Origin: Struthidea cinerea
Lineage: Eukaryota; Chordata; Aves; Passeriformes; Corcoracidae
DNA length: 64,000 nt
Reading direction: 5' to 3'
Assembly (NCBI GenBank): GCA_013397865.1
Contig: VZTI01000620.1
Location: forward strand, 469,776 to 533,775
Shown: piece by piece, positions 23,581 through 34,440 of the stretch
Layout: each line of letters opens with the position of its first letter
Numbering within the stretch: the stretch's first letter is position 1
Made by a program: the position numbers and the translations under genes
The notes under the pieces: generated by a model
Databases searched by the model: none
Seen by the model: only the letters and a program-made list of their open reading frames with translations
Told to the model about the DNA's origin: nothing

Positions 23581-26144
23581 GGTGGAGAACAGGACTCTCA
23601 GCTGAGCCCATCATCCACAGGGATGGTAATGCACTGGGGATCTGTCTGCACTACTTATTTCTCATTTGCCTTCCCTTGCAGGCCTCCAGCACTGAGAGCA
23701 ACAGTGCACTGAGCTGCACACATCAAGCAAGATACTGTATTTATGGCAGTGCTCTTCTTTTCTCTGTTGCTAAAAGAGTGGTCAGATTTAGCACAGCAAT
23801 TTACACTGCTGCATTCTATTACCTCAGTATTTTTATGTTTTTGACAAAACTCGGAAAATAAATTCATCTGCCTAACGCCGTTATTTGTTGAGGAAGTATA
23901 ACAACATTTTAATGCTGATTTTAAATTCCTTATATTTGAATTAGCTGCTTATATTTCACAGTGGCATCATTTAATTAAAATTTGGCTTTCAGCAACCACT
24001 GGGACATTTCCCCACAAGTTCTTACCCACAGGGCTATAAGCCAGCTTACAAAGTTTTTCAAGTTTCTAGCCAAGGACATGATTCTTTTTTGGTAACATCA
24101 TGAGGGCAGCACTCTTCCATCATCCTTTATAGCTTCAGGGGTCCAGCTAACCACAGTATTTAACACATCTCTTGCTACATCTTGCCAGAGATTGTGAAGC
24201 ATTTCCTGGCAGTTGCCAAGTTGGGGTTTCATAGTCGTCAATGACTTTTTATAACATTTAAGATGAAAAAGGTCCTGTGATCATCTAATCAGACTTTTAG
24301 CAATATAAATGCCTTGTGATTTACCAAGATCTAATTGCTTTTTTAATTCCAGCAGCTGGAGTTGTACTAAAACTTATCCTTTAGATATCTTGGTATGAAG
24401 ACCTTCAGTTCTGATGTACTTGTATTCTTTGATTGGTTCCAATTGCTAATTATCCTGCTCTTTATTCTCTGTACTGTCATAGATCTGCATCCATCATCTA
24501 TGGATGAATGTACTATGTCTCCAAATCCAACATCTGTGGCTGCAAATAAAGATTCTCTCACATCTGCAGAAGTAATCAAGGACACCAGGAGAAGTTTTAT
24601 TGACACTTTGAATAGCAGACTGTTGTTCTGGCATTTAAAATACATTACTGGCATTCCAGAAATCTCTGATTAGCCTCATCTTAGTTATACTCAGTCTCCA
24701 TTTAGAGAAGCATAAAAATAGTGTATTAACATGTAGTTAAAATTTACAAACACCTATTCCAGATACGAAGAACAGATAAAATCTTAAAGGAAATAAATTT
24801 AAGGTCTTTGTTGTTTCTGAAGCATTTAAACACTTTGGATGGATGAAAGATAAATGAATATAAATGTGAACATAAAAAAGTAACAAGAATATCTGTATAA
24901 GTAACTTTTTATCTCAGTCCCACAGTACCAAGATCACAACTGAAGCACTGTTTAGGCTGGTTTCAAGTGAACATATTAGGGAAGTCTGCTAGAAGTTTTG
25001 GCACATAGTTCTTGAAGTGTCTGAAGGAAGTCTTAAGATTGTGAAACAACTAGAAAACATTTCACACATTGCTAGAACAAAGTAATTAGTGAATCAGTTT
25101 TTCCAGATTACCATGTATATTTTTTTAACCATAAAAAAAATTAAGGATGGTGCTGCAGTCTGGAAAAAACCTTGCTGACCATTGACAGTTCATAGCTTTT
25201 TGGCAACAAACCCTTTACAACAAAGGTTGTTAGTGCTAGAGGCAGTGGAGCATCTTGATCTAGGGCTCTGGCTGCTCCAGTGACACCTGAGAGGCAGCAG
25301 GAGAAAGGGAAGAGGTTAAAAAAGGCATGGATAAACAGACAGGTACTGATCTTGTATTATGCTGAGCCTATGCTTGTAGATCCTAAACAGATTTTAGCAA
25401 GACCCCAGCTCAAGCAAATACTATGTAAACCAATAAAAAAGGTAAAATTGCAGAAATGCTCCCATATTCAGCTAAAAGGGACCAAGGAATAGAATCTACA
25501 ATTATAGTTTGTCTTCTCTGTCAAAAATATGTAGGGGCTGTACACAGCCCTTTCTATCATGATCATGCGGCCTGCATTCAGACACAGAGGATGACATAAG
25601 CATTTAGTCTCTGAATAAGGGCAATTTTCTATAGCTGCTCCGTGCCTTTGCTCTCTATGAGTCATTTTTAGGAGGCAAGATCAAGCACATTGTTTGACAA
25701 CAAGCTTCTGAGGACAGCAGTTCTTTAAATGTCTTTCATATACTCTGTTAGATCAGTAGATCTAACACACATCATGGTCATTTAGTAACACAAAAGGGTT
25801 TTCAGACAGTTAAAAAAAAACAGGGTGACATCTTTTCCTTCTAGATTCTAAAAGGGAGTCCTAGAATTGGCATTATTTCTTAAAAAACATGAGTTTGTAT
25901 TTTAAAACTGAAGGAATAAACATAATTCATACTTCAAAAGGCTCTTTTGTAACTCCCTGGAAAGGGAATGTTACAAACAAAAGGCAAACAAAGAACCCTC
26001 AGATATCTCAACTTACCCTCCTACAAATGAGAAAAACAATTTCAGAAAGGCATGAACTTACATAAAACAGATTAAAAAGTCTCTCTTTGCTTTCCCAGGC
26101 CATCTCATCGTTACCTACACAGGAATCAGGAACTGCGGCACACA

Positions 26145-26172
26145 CTGAGCTTTCACAAATATGAAAGCTCAG
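26145..26172. repeat. Perfect 11-bp hairpin
   Basis: CTGAGCTTTCA (26145-26155) and TGAAAGCTCAG (26162-26172) are exact reverse complements around a 6-base loop. No adjoining T-run or gene gives it a function. Confidence 0.9.
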
Positions 26173-28334
26173 CAAACAATTATTCTTCCTTCTGCTTGTC
26201 CTTACTCTTTGTCTTTGTTACCTAATAAATCTGATTATTTCCTCAACATCCTCAACATGACCATTTGAAAATTGTCTTTGTTAGTCACGGCCTTCTTTGT
26301 TAGCTAGAGCTCTCTTATCTCTCTTTGACCGACTTGCTCCTTTTAGATTTCTCTGAGTCACTTTTTTAATTTACCTTTTTCAAGTTGACTTTCTTTCTGC
26401 CTAACTTACCCTGTATCTTGTTTCTTCTTTTTGATTTTTTCTTGTCATAAGGTTTAATATTTGTCTGATTTGCTGCTCTATGTTCACCTATCATCATTCT
26501 TCCTGATTGTCATTATTTTGTCACTTTTCTTTTTCTTTTGGTGATTTATTTCATATCCCAGCCTGCCCAGAGAAACTCTTTTTTTTTATTCATTCATTTC
26601 CCATTTATTTTAAATCTTTTTTTCTCTTTCCTCTGCATGACTCAGCCTGTGTCTCCCATACTTTGTGTTTTTACTATTTGTAGCTATTTTTCGCTCATTC
26701 AGCATCAACTACTGGAACTTTCAAAGGGCATGAATGCATAGAGACAGCTTCTGTGCTGATTGAGATGATGTCAGCAAGATGTCAGCAGTGTAGCTTCTGA
26801 AAGCACATTTCATTCCACTGACTTGCTAGCAATTAGGAATCACAAAACAAATTGTTCTGTTGTATCTAGAAGATACAGCTCTTGTAATGTGTCTCCTGCA
26901 ATTTGTTTCAACTGTATTCCACTTAGATCCTGCAATTATATGGAAAATTGTTGTAGCTGTTCCAAACAAACACACTGCATGATCCTGCAAGAAGCAATTT
27001 AATGGCAACCAGTAATCATGAAATCACCACTTTAAATTAATTAGTAAGTCAATATCATTGCAGTTTGCAAACCAACCCTTTTTAATTTCAGTTTTGGAAA
27101 TATCTTTCATACTTGAAGCAAATACAGGTTAATTTCAAAGTCCAGTGTCAGCATTGCAAGAGTAACTACTGTGTGATTTTTGAGTAATACTGCTTTAATC
27201 TCAAGGGTCAGAAAACCAAGAATATTCACTCTCCATTGTTTCTCTCTATTGCGAGTATCATTTAATAGAGGATAGATGTCCTCTTTTTCTGTTCTACTCA
27301 ACCTCTTTGATCTCAGTAGGGTTTCTTCCAGCTCTAAAAATCCCATCCTACAGCACTGAGTTCAGCTTTCTGACTATCACGGTGATAAATGGCACTATAT
27401 ATGTGAGACAGAAACATGTTTCATGGCAATTCAAGATTGAATACTTAAGCCTTAGTAGTAGGAAATTAAAAGAATATTCTGTCCCAGAATTTCAAGAAAG
27501 GATCACAGGCACTGCTCTGATTTATAAGATAATTGAATGGTGCTTTCCAATCCAATTTCCCATGTAATACTTTTACTACCGTTTATTCATAGATTGTTGC
27601 CTTTGGGGCCAGTATTAGATCTTGTAGTCTGATTTCCCTTATAGCACAGGCTATTAAACTTTACATGGTACTTTCGTACAGGCCAGTAACTCCTAAAGAC
27701 AATTTCTATTATGACTTCTAAAAGATATCCTTGATTTCATAAAATCCACTGATTTTAACAGTGGAAACACCAATCTTTTTGGACATTTTTTTTTGTTGTT
27801 TATCAACCTTGCTGTTAGAAAGTAACAAAATAAAAATGTGTCAATTGGTATTTTTAATATTTTCAGCCTTGATAACCAAGCCTAGATTCTTGTTTTGATT
27901 GGTTCCACTGCGGAGCGTTTATTATTTATTATATTTTTCCTTTAAAAGTGCTTATATCCTCTTATAAAGCTGCCTTCTATTTGATAAGTTAAAGAATTCC
28001 AACTTTTTCAGCATCTCAGGGTGTATTGGGCTATTGGATGGGCAATTTCTGATGAACAGCATTCATTTAACACTGTTCACAAGTTAACAGTCAGGTTGTA
28101 AAACTGTGCCAGGTGTTGTGTGCCTTCATTCAGTGCTCATCTCAGTGGTTAAATGCACAAGGGCTTCTGGACATACTCTTCATGTCCTCTTTGTTGCTGT
28201 AAGGTAAGATAATCTCTTAATTGTCAAACACAGAGGTGTCACCGTGGTTAATATGTTCCTGGGAAATGTGAGAGTAGCAGAGGAAAATACCTGGCCTTCA
28301 TCCTATATAGGTCAAGAATATATAATACAATTAA

Positions 28335-28395
28335 ATATATAAATATATATAAATATATGTGTGTGTGATTGTGTGTGTGTACATATATATATAAA
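28335..28395. repeat. Compound AT/GT microsatellite
   Basis: AAATATAT units pass into (GT)n and then ACATATATATAT. It is a simple dinucleotide-type repeat. Confidence 0.92.
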
Positions 28396-29769
28396 TCTCA
28401 ATTGTGGGCACCATTATAAAATCTTGTTTAAGAGTTTATATAAATATATAGAGAGCTCTTTTGAAGGTACCAAAAAACTGACAGAACTACAGTATTGAAG
28501 GAGTGGTGTTCAGGGGCATTGATGAATCAACTATGCAACAGAGATGTCTGCTGCATTAAAACGTTTTCCTTAACCTTGGAGTAATTGTCATTCTTCTCTG
28601 GCCCTCTCTATTCTTTCAATCATGTTTTTTAAAGTGTTGGTATCACAGCTGCATACCTGAGGAATTTTATGTAGAGAGGTGAAATCATATCCATATTCCC
28701 TGCTTACAGTCCTGGGGTTTATGCACCATAAACCCTTTATTATAGCACATTACACTGGGAGACCATGCTACCTCTCTACTAAACCTCTCACTGTTTCCCA
28801 GGAGACAGACTCTATCCTCCTCAGTAAGATCTGATTCCTTGCCCTATGTCCTCCCAGAAGTTTATGTTAAAGTAAAATATGTTTAATTGAGCTCAACTTT
28901 CTCACTTATCATCCAGAACCCTCTGTTTGGGTGACTTGTTTTTTACATCCTTCACCACTTTGGACCATTCACAAGGGCTAACACCACTGATTTTATTTTT
29001 CACTTATTTCTGCTAATCAACTGAAAATTATGAAGAACAGAAAGGTGATGAAAATGAAGCTGATTTAGAACTAGGAGTAATCACTAGAGGACCTTCCTAA
29101 AAATGTCATAATCAGTAATGACTCCCTGCTGACAAGTACTCTTTCAGTCCTATGAAGCAGTTCTTAATCCATTTAAAACATAATTTTATTGATACTGCAT
29201 AGTCCTAATTTTCTTATCAACATGTCATTTGTAGTAAATCAAATTCTTTACAGTTCATTATGTACTTACTTCTATCAACCATAATTGTAAAAAAGAAATC
29301 AAATATATTTGACAAAGCCTATTTTTCATACATTTACCCAGCTTAATTATAAAGCCTTCTCTTTTAACTTTTTACCAACAGAATCTTTATAATTTTTTCG
29401 CTATTTTGCTAAGAACTGATTTTATCTAGCAAGGCTCCTGTTACCTTCTCTTCCCCTTGAACATTTTGAATACTCATAAAATACGAGTATGTTTTTGATC
29501 TTCAGAATCACCTACATGCAAATACTTGTTCAAAACTGACATTTTCAGGAGGCAATCCTAAAACTCATTGCTTTTAGGAGTCCTGGTGTCGGGTTTGCCA
29601 GTGTGAAATATTCTTCTGCTCATATATTTAATTAACATCCACATTTGCTACTATTAGGGTTATTCATCTCACCTAAATGTATCTAAAATTAGCTGAGTTG
29701 CCTGGGATTCCCACAATAGAGAAAGAAAAATAATATGGCCTCTTAGAGCCATTTGATTCCAATTCTCCT

Positions 29770-30030
29770 GAAGAGAATCAAATAAATTTAAACATGTATC
29801 AGTTACATGTCTGTAAATACACAGATATTAATAGCACTAGGCTAAAATACACATATATTCTTGCATACTGTTCCACATGAAGGGCATTTTCAGGAACTCT
29901 AAAATGGGAATGTGTTCGTGACCAAGCAAACATTTTTTATGCCTTAGGGGCTATTATCTTGATGCCTGCTAAAGAAAAACAGACAGTGGGGTTCTAATCA
30001 AAAGACAAAGAATGCTTTCCATGGGCAATT
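29770..30030. repeat. Unnamed dispersed repeat, copy 1
   Basis: It shares, in order, the blocks ACACAGATATTAATA, a TATATTCTTG stretch, AAGGGC-TTTTCA, an AAAA..GAATG.GT.CGTGACC stretch, CTATTATCTTGA and GCTAAA with 33541-33870. About 100 bases found in copy 2 are missing here. See the finding on a possible provirus. Confidence 0.6.
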
Positions 30031-30114
30031 AGGAAATGCAAAACATATTTTTGAAGGCATAGACATTAATGAGAACAAAGTTAAGGGTATCCAAAGAGCT
30101 TACTGGATGAGTGG

Positions 30115-30180
30115 TTTCTGACTGCAACCTAACCCTAACCCTAAACCTAACGTGGCTGCAGTCAGTGTTGCAGTCAGAAA
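30115..30180. repeat. Interstitial telomere repeat inside an inverted repeat
   Basis: Bases 30126-30151 read as CCCTAA-type repeats (four units, two of them variant). The arms TTTCTGACTGCAAC (30115-30128) and GTTGCAGTCAGAAA (30167-30180) are exact reverse complements, 14 bp each. A second GCTGCAGTCAGT lies between them at about 30154-30165. Confidence 0.93.
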
Positions 30181-31330
30181 ACAGGATCCAAGCCCAAGAG
30201 CAGTTTGGAATATGATACAATCACAGGAGGATTAAAGACAGCAGCTATGTTAAGGGGTTTCCAGGAAAAGGACAATATGGAACAGGGTGAACACTTCCCA
30301 GAAAGGGGAGTGAGTTAAGCCAAAACTTATGTGCGAACCAGGCTGATGTTTGGATTAGACTATGAAATAAAAAGGGACATCAAAAATATTTCATCTAATG
30401 AAACCAACAAAAAAAATTAGCTTTAATAGCAGACATGGTGGAAATCATGGTCAAAGCAGAATTAGATGGCACTGAGTTTAGAGCAATAGCAAAGGAATTA
30501 AGGATCTCCGTGGGAATACTAATGTGGTGTTATATGCACTCACACCTGTGATTATTGACCACCTGAGTCTTGCCTTTAACATTCAAAATTAATTGGATTT
30601 CATATGATACCTTTGTTAACATTAGTACAGTTATGACACTTCTTTTAGCTTTCAAACACTTAAGGATATTTCCACAGGTACCTTGATTGGAAATCACATA
30701 CAAAAATATATTAATGTGATAAAATTTCATTCTTCAAACTCTGAAACAAACCATTTAGGGTCTGTTATTTAGGTCAAAATTTTGCAAGGTTTCATCTCAG
30801 ACTGGGACTCAGCAAACCACTCCTCTTACAGCCAAAAGTCTTGTGCTGTTTTCAGTTCTCTTCAAATTAAAATCTCAAGAAACCAAACTACAGTGGAGAG
30901 TACAGTGGGGAGTCCAGAGACAGCTCTTCATCCCAATTTTCATCACTGCCTTTTAATAATTTTCTACATTTCCTTTCTTGTCCTGCAGAAATATTTCACT
31001 TGTCTATGTGGGATTTATTTTTGCTTGGTTCATAAGATTGTGCACAACCCTTTCATTATTTGCTCTTGGCACAGTTTCCTTGGCAATGCTGCATTGATAA
31101 AATGCCACACTCTATAACTGCACCACATCTAACTGTGTGACAGCTTCTATCCACTTTGTAAGTGGGTGAAAAGTAACCGAACAGTGCTGGTTTTCACAAG
31201 TGGGGACCCGCAGGGGTCCTACGGAGATAGTCTGTACCCTGGCCCAAAACCATCCCACACACTGCAGCTGGATTTGGGCTATTAGAGTATTTACAATTCT
31301 GCCAGCCAGCTGGGCACCCATTGCTCTGCA

Positions 31331-31394
31331 TCACAGAATCACAGATTCGTTAGGGTTGGAAGGCACCTCTGGGGATCACCCAGTCCAACCTCCC
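31331..31394 (-). mobile_element. CR1 LINE 3' end, left part split by an LTR
   Basis: It starts TCACAGAATCACAGATTCG and continues GGTTGGAAGGCACCTCTGGG up to CCAACCTCCC, where the LTR interrupts. It continues at 31780. Confidence 0.9.
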
Positions 31395-31773
31395 TGTCGC
31401 TGTTACGTCCGAGACACATAAAGAAAACGACACAGAGTCCAGGCTTACGACCAAGTGGAAGCTGAAGCTCAAGCGCTTTAATAATTTTCTAACTACTTTT
31501 ATAGGATAGATCGCAAAAGTGTGTTGAGTGGCAATAGGTAATTGGTTCCTCGGCCATCCACCCCTTGAGAGGATTGGCCAAGTCCTAAGATACCTATTCC
31601 AAAATATTTTCAAAGTCAAAGCCATAACAATCTTGCAAAACAACTTGCGGGTGCAAGAAGTTTATGAAACTGTGACCTTGTTTAAAATAGTTTACATAGG
31701 AAAGACAGTCTGCTCACAGAATATTGAGAAAAGGCTAAAAAAATTCTCTGCTTCTAGCTTTTTAGCACCTACA
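31395..31773 (-). mobile_element. Solo LTR of the same ERV family (copy B), nested in CR1
   Basis: On plus it reads TGTCGCTG...CACCTACA, the reverse complement of copy A, with a perfect TATAAAAG box on the minus strand and an ATTAAAG poly(A) signal. It is flanked by the 6-bp duplication CCTCCC (31389-31394 and 31774-31779). That duplication lies inside a CR1, which resumes immediately after the second copy. The insertion is therefore younger than the CR1. The intact ends and target-site duplication fix the element's borders for both copies. Confidence 0.93.
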
Positions 31774-31885
31774 CCTCCCTGCCAAGCCTGGGTCACCTGG
31801 AGCACTGGCACAGGAACACATCCAGGAGGGGTTGGAATGTCTGCAGAGAGGGAGACTCCACAACCTCCCTGAGCCCCTGTAATCC
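31774..31885 (-). mobile_element. CR1 LINE, right part after the LTR
   Basis: It resumes CCTCCCTGCCAAGCCTGGG, runs through GGAGACTCCACAACCTCCC and then loses similarity at about 31885. Together with 31331-31394 it is one CR1 copy. Confidence 0.9.
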
Positions 31886-32152
31886 TTCCTGTGATCAGCC
31901 AGCATCACACAGTACTAACTCCATCTAATATTTAGCTTTCCCAGAATAAACTTCTCCATGAAAGATCAGGTCAGGCTTCTCTGTACCAGTGCTGGACCTG
32001 CCCATGCTCACAGAGTATCTCCATCTGCTCACCTTGTTTCCTTTTATTGGGCAAATGCCAGCTACTGTTGGAATCGAAGTCCCCAGAAGCCCAACTTTCC
32101 AAAGGCAATATGAAAAGTCAGAAGGTCTTTTAAATCTGGAATAGAGTTACAT

Positions 32153-32482
32153 ATGGTTCAAATTAACTCAAGTAACTGTTCCATTAAACTTCCTAATTAT
32201 TCAACTGCAATGTACGCTGAGCAAAGCCTGCTTAAGCAATGGATTGAGAAATATTTGAAAGGAAGATGTAGAATTTTAAATACTTTATTAGGAAATTTAG
32301 ATGTAGTGAAAGGAATACGGAATACTGTAGACCTTGAATCCATTTGGGATAAATTATCATTGATGGGCAATGATGTGATTAAGGCCTTCCTACAGTTTTC
32401 AGTACATAACCAGGGTGGATTATTGCTCCTTGAAAATGCTGTGTTCTCATTAGCTTCAAATGCTAGAATAATTGCAGATTAA
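32153..32482 (+). pseudogene. Endogenous-retrovirus env-like remnant
   Basis: A 109-codon open frame. Residues 45-60 (LLGNLDVVKGIRNTVD) and the following 'E-S-I-W-D-K-L-S-L-M-G-N-D-V-I-K' pattern resemble the ectodomain region of old bird and vertebrate retroviral Env proteins. This family call is from memory of the pattern and is not certain. The frame is short, has no complete Env architecture around it and has no convincing membrane segment in frame, so it is a relic. The neighbours support a retroviral origin: a diverged repeat pair at 29.8 and 33.6 kb could be its LTRs. Confidence 0.42.
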
Positions 32483-32690
32483 TCTGATTGTAATATTATC
32501 AGGTCCATGTAGTTTGCTGATATTAAAATATATTCTCACTGCAGAGATTAATGGAAGGAAAGTCGACCTAATTAACTGTAGAAAGGTCTGCCATCTTAAC
32601 CATATGTTAGAAGACTGCAAACCAGTGGCTTTATTTAGTTACTGTGTGGAGCTGTATCACAGATCTGTGAAAGGACAACACATAAACTAA

Positions 32691-33540
32691 TGACCCTTGA
32701 ACTGGTAAAATCCATCCCTAATGGAAACCCAGCATTCCTCAAGAAGAAGCTGCCTGTGTAGTTTCAGGAAGTTTTTAGGATGCATTCTTGCTGTAGAGAA
32801 ATGGAAGGAAATACTCACCATAAAGAATTATTCTGATCTAAAACTCAACTAGCAGGGCCCAAAACTAAAATCATTTATCATGGTGTCTATAGAGTAAGAC
32901 TGCATTTTAAAATTAAAACCCACATTTTGCCATGATATTGTGGTCATTACTCACCAGGTTTTAGGTGTACAACCAAACATCATTCTCCAATCAGAATGAC
33001 TGAAAATAAGTCCTCCCCAGTGCATGATAGGTGCTGTTGTAACAGGAAAAAAAGGAGCTGAATGTAAAAAGTTGTGCAAGAAATGTTTTCTATTATGAAT
33101 CCATAGTGAACCAATCAGTGACACTGTCTCAACAAAACAAGGAGAAAACTGAATATAATAAACAAGAAATTACAATATGGGCATCAGAGATTAAGAGAGT
33201 ATTTACTAAGTCTCAGTGGGACTGACTGTTCTACAGTCCTACAACGTCTAGTTTGTTATGTGTCCAATTTCACCCAGTGTTGAACTATTAGCAATGCAGG
33301 TTATGGTATTACGTGCTACAGTGGTAATTCATTACATGTGTTTTCTCAAGGTTATTTTCAAAAAAGCTGAAAAATCAATGCATTATGAAGCAACCCCCAA
33401 ATGTTTCCTCAGAAGGCTGGTGATTATGGGCAGACTGGGGACTGAATGGTCTGACCAGCTGCACTTTTAGGGAAATTGTGATTTGAACAGGTCATCACAA
33501 AGGAAAGAATTATTGTAGTCCAGAGAGAAGCAAAAAAATT
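32691..33540. other. Intergenic sequence, no gene seen
   Basis: AT-rich sequence between the env-like relic and copy 2 of the unnamed repeat. It may be decayed retroviral sequence, but I recognise no motif. Confidence 0.5.
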
Positions 33541-33870
33541 AGAGCACATGCCAGTAGCATTGCTGTAAGCACACAGATATTAATAACACATGGGTGACAA
33601 AGCATTAGAAGCATGTATGCCTATATTCTTGAGAAAAGTGCTGTGCAAAGGGCGTTTTCAAGAGTCCTAAAACAAGAATGCGTACGTGACCGAGTCACTG
33701 ACCCTGGAATAAGTGCTGAGGCTATCACAAAGCCACACCTGGAAAACTGCCAGAATATTTTAAAGAATGATAAGCTCTGCCTGAACAGACAATGGTTATG
33801 CTGTCACACACTATTATCTTGACAGCTGCTAAAAAAAGGGCACCTTCAATGCAAGACCAAATCATTCCTT
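33541..33870. repeat. Unnamed dispersed repeat, copy 2
   Basis: The longer partner of 29770-30030, in the same orientation. The matching blocks include ACACAGATATTAATAAC, CTATATTCTTGAG, AAGGGCGTTTTCA, GAATGCGTACGTGACC and CTATTATCTTGACAGCTGCT. Confidence 0.6.
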
Positions 33871-34140
33871 CTGTAGCTGGGGATCATTAATTTAGCCATG
33901 AACAGAACCTGTTGAAGCTGCCCCTAACCATCTGCTCGGGTGGAGCTGTCGAAGATGATGTCCACTAGTGTGGCATTAAGGGCTACCAGGTGTGTGTGTA
34001 ATTTTATTGTCATTACAGGGTAACTTAACATACACACCCAGCCCAGTTCCTCATCTGAGCCTGCTGGTCTTTTGGACGCTGCAGTTACCCACACAGAGTG
34101 GAATAAATTCCCCTCTGGAGTACCTGCCCTTGACTGGAGA

Positions 34141-34440
34141 GAATCATAGGATCCTTTAGGTTGGAAAAGACCTCTAAGATTGAGTCCAACCTCTAAGACT
34201 GAGTGCTGTTAATCACCACTAAACCATATCCCCAAGTGCCACAGCCACGCACTGTTTGAACACTTCCAGGGATGGTGACTCCACCACTTCCCTGGGCAGC
34301 CTATTCTGATGTCTGACCAGCCTTTCAGTAAAGAAATTTTTCCTAGTATTTGTTTTCCTGGGAGAAAAGACCAACCCCAACCTTCTTTCAGGTGGTTGTA
34401 GAGAGTGATAAGGTCCAGCCAAATAGCACAGTCTGGATCA
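34141..34440 (-). mobile_element. CR1 LINE fragment, minus strand
   Basis: It begins with the inverted CR1 tail AGAATCATAGGATCC and GGTTGGAAAAGACCTCTAAG. It contains CCAGGGATGGTGACTCCACC and CCTGGGCAGCCTATTCTGA and fades after about 300 bp. Confidence 0.9.

Larger units (their letters stand above)
23581..31111. other. Intergenic sequence, no gene seen
   Basis: Mostly AT-rich sequence without a supportable exon. It holds a perfect 11-bp hairpin (26145-26172), a pyrimidine-rich tract (about 26380-26740), an AT/GT microsatellite (28335-28395), copy 1 of an unnamed repeat (about 29770-30030) and an interstitial telomere repeat (30115-30180). A short coding-like frame at about 30408-30548 (IADMVEIMVKAELDGTEF) is too short to call. 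Confidence 0.65.
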
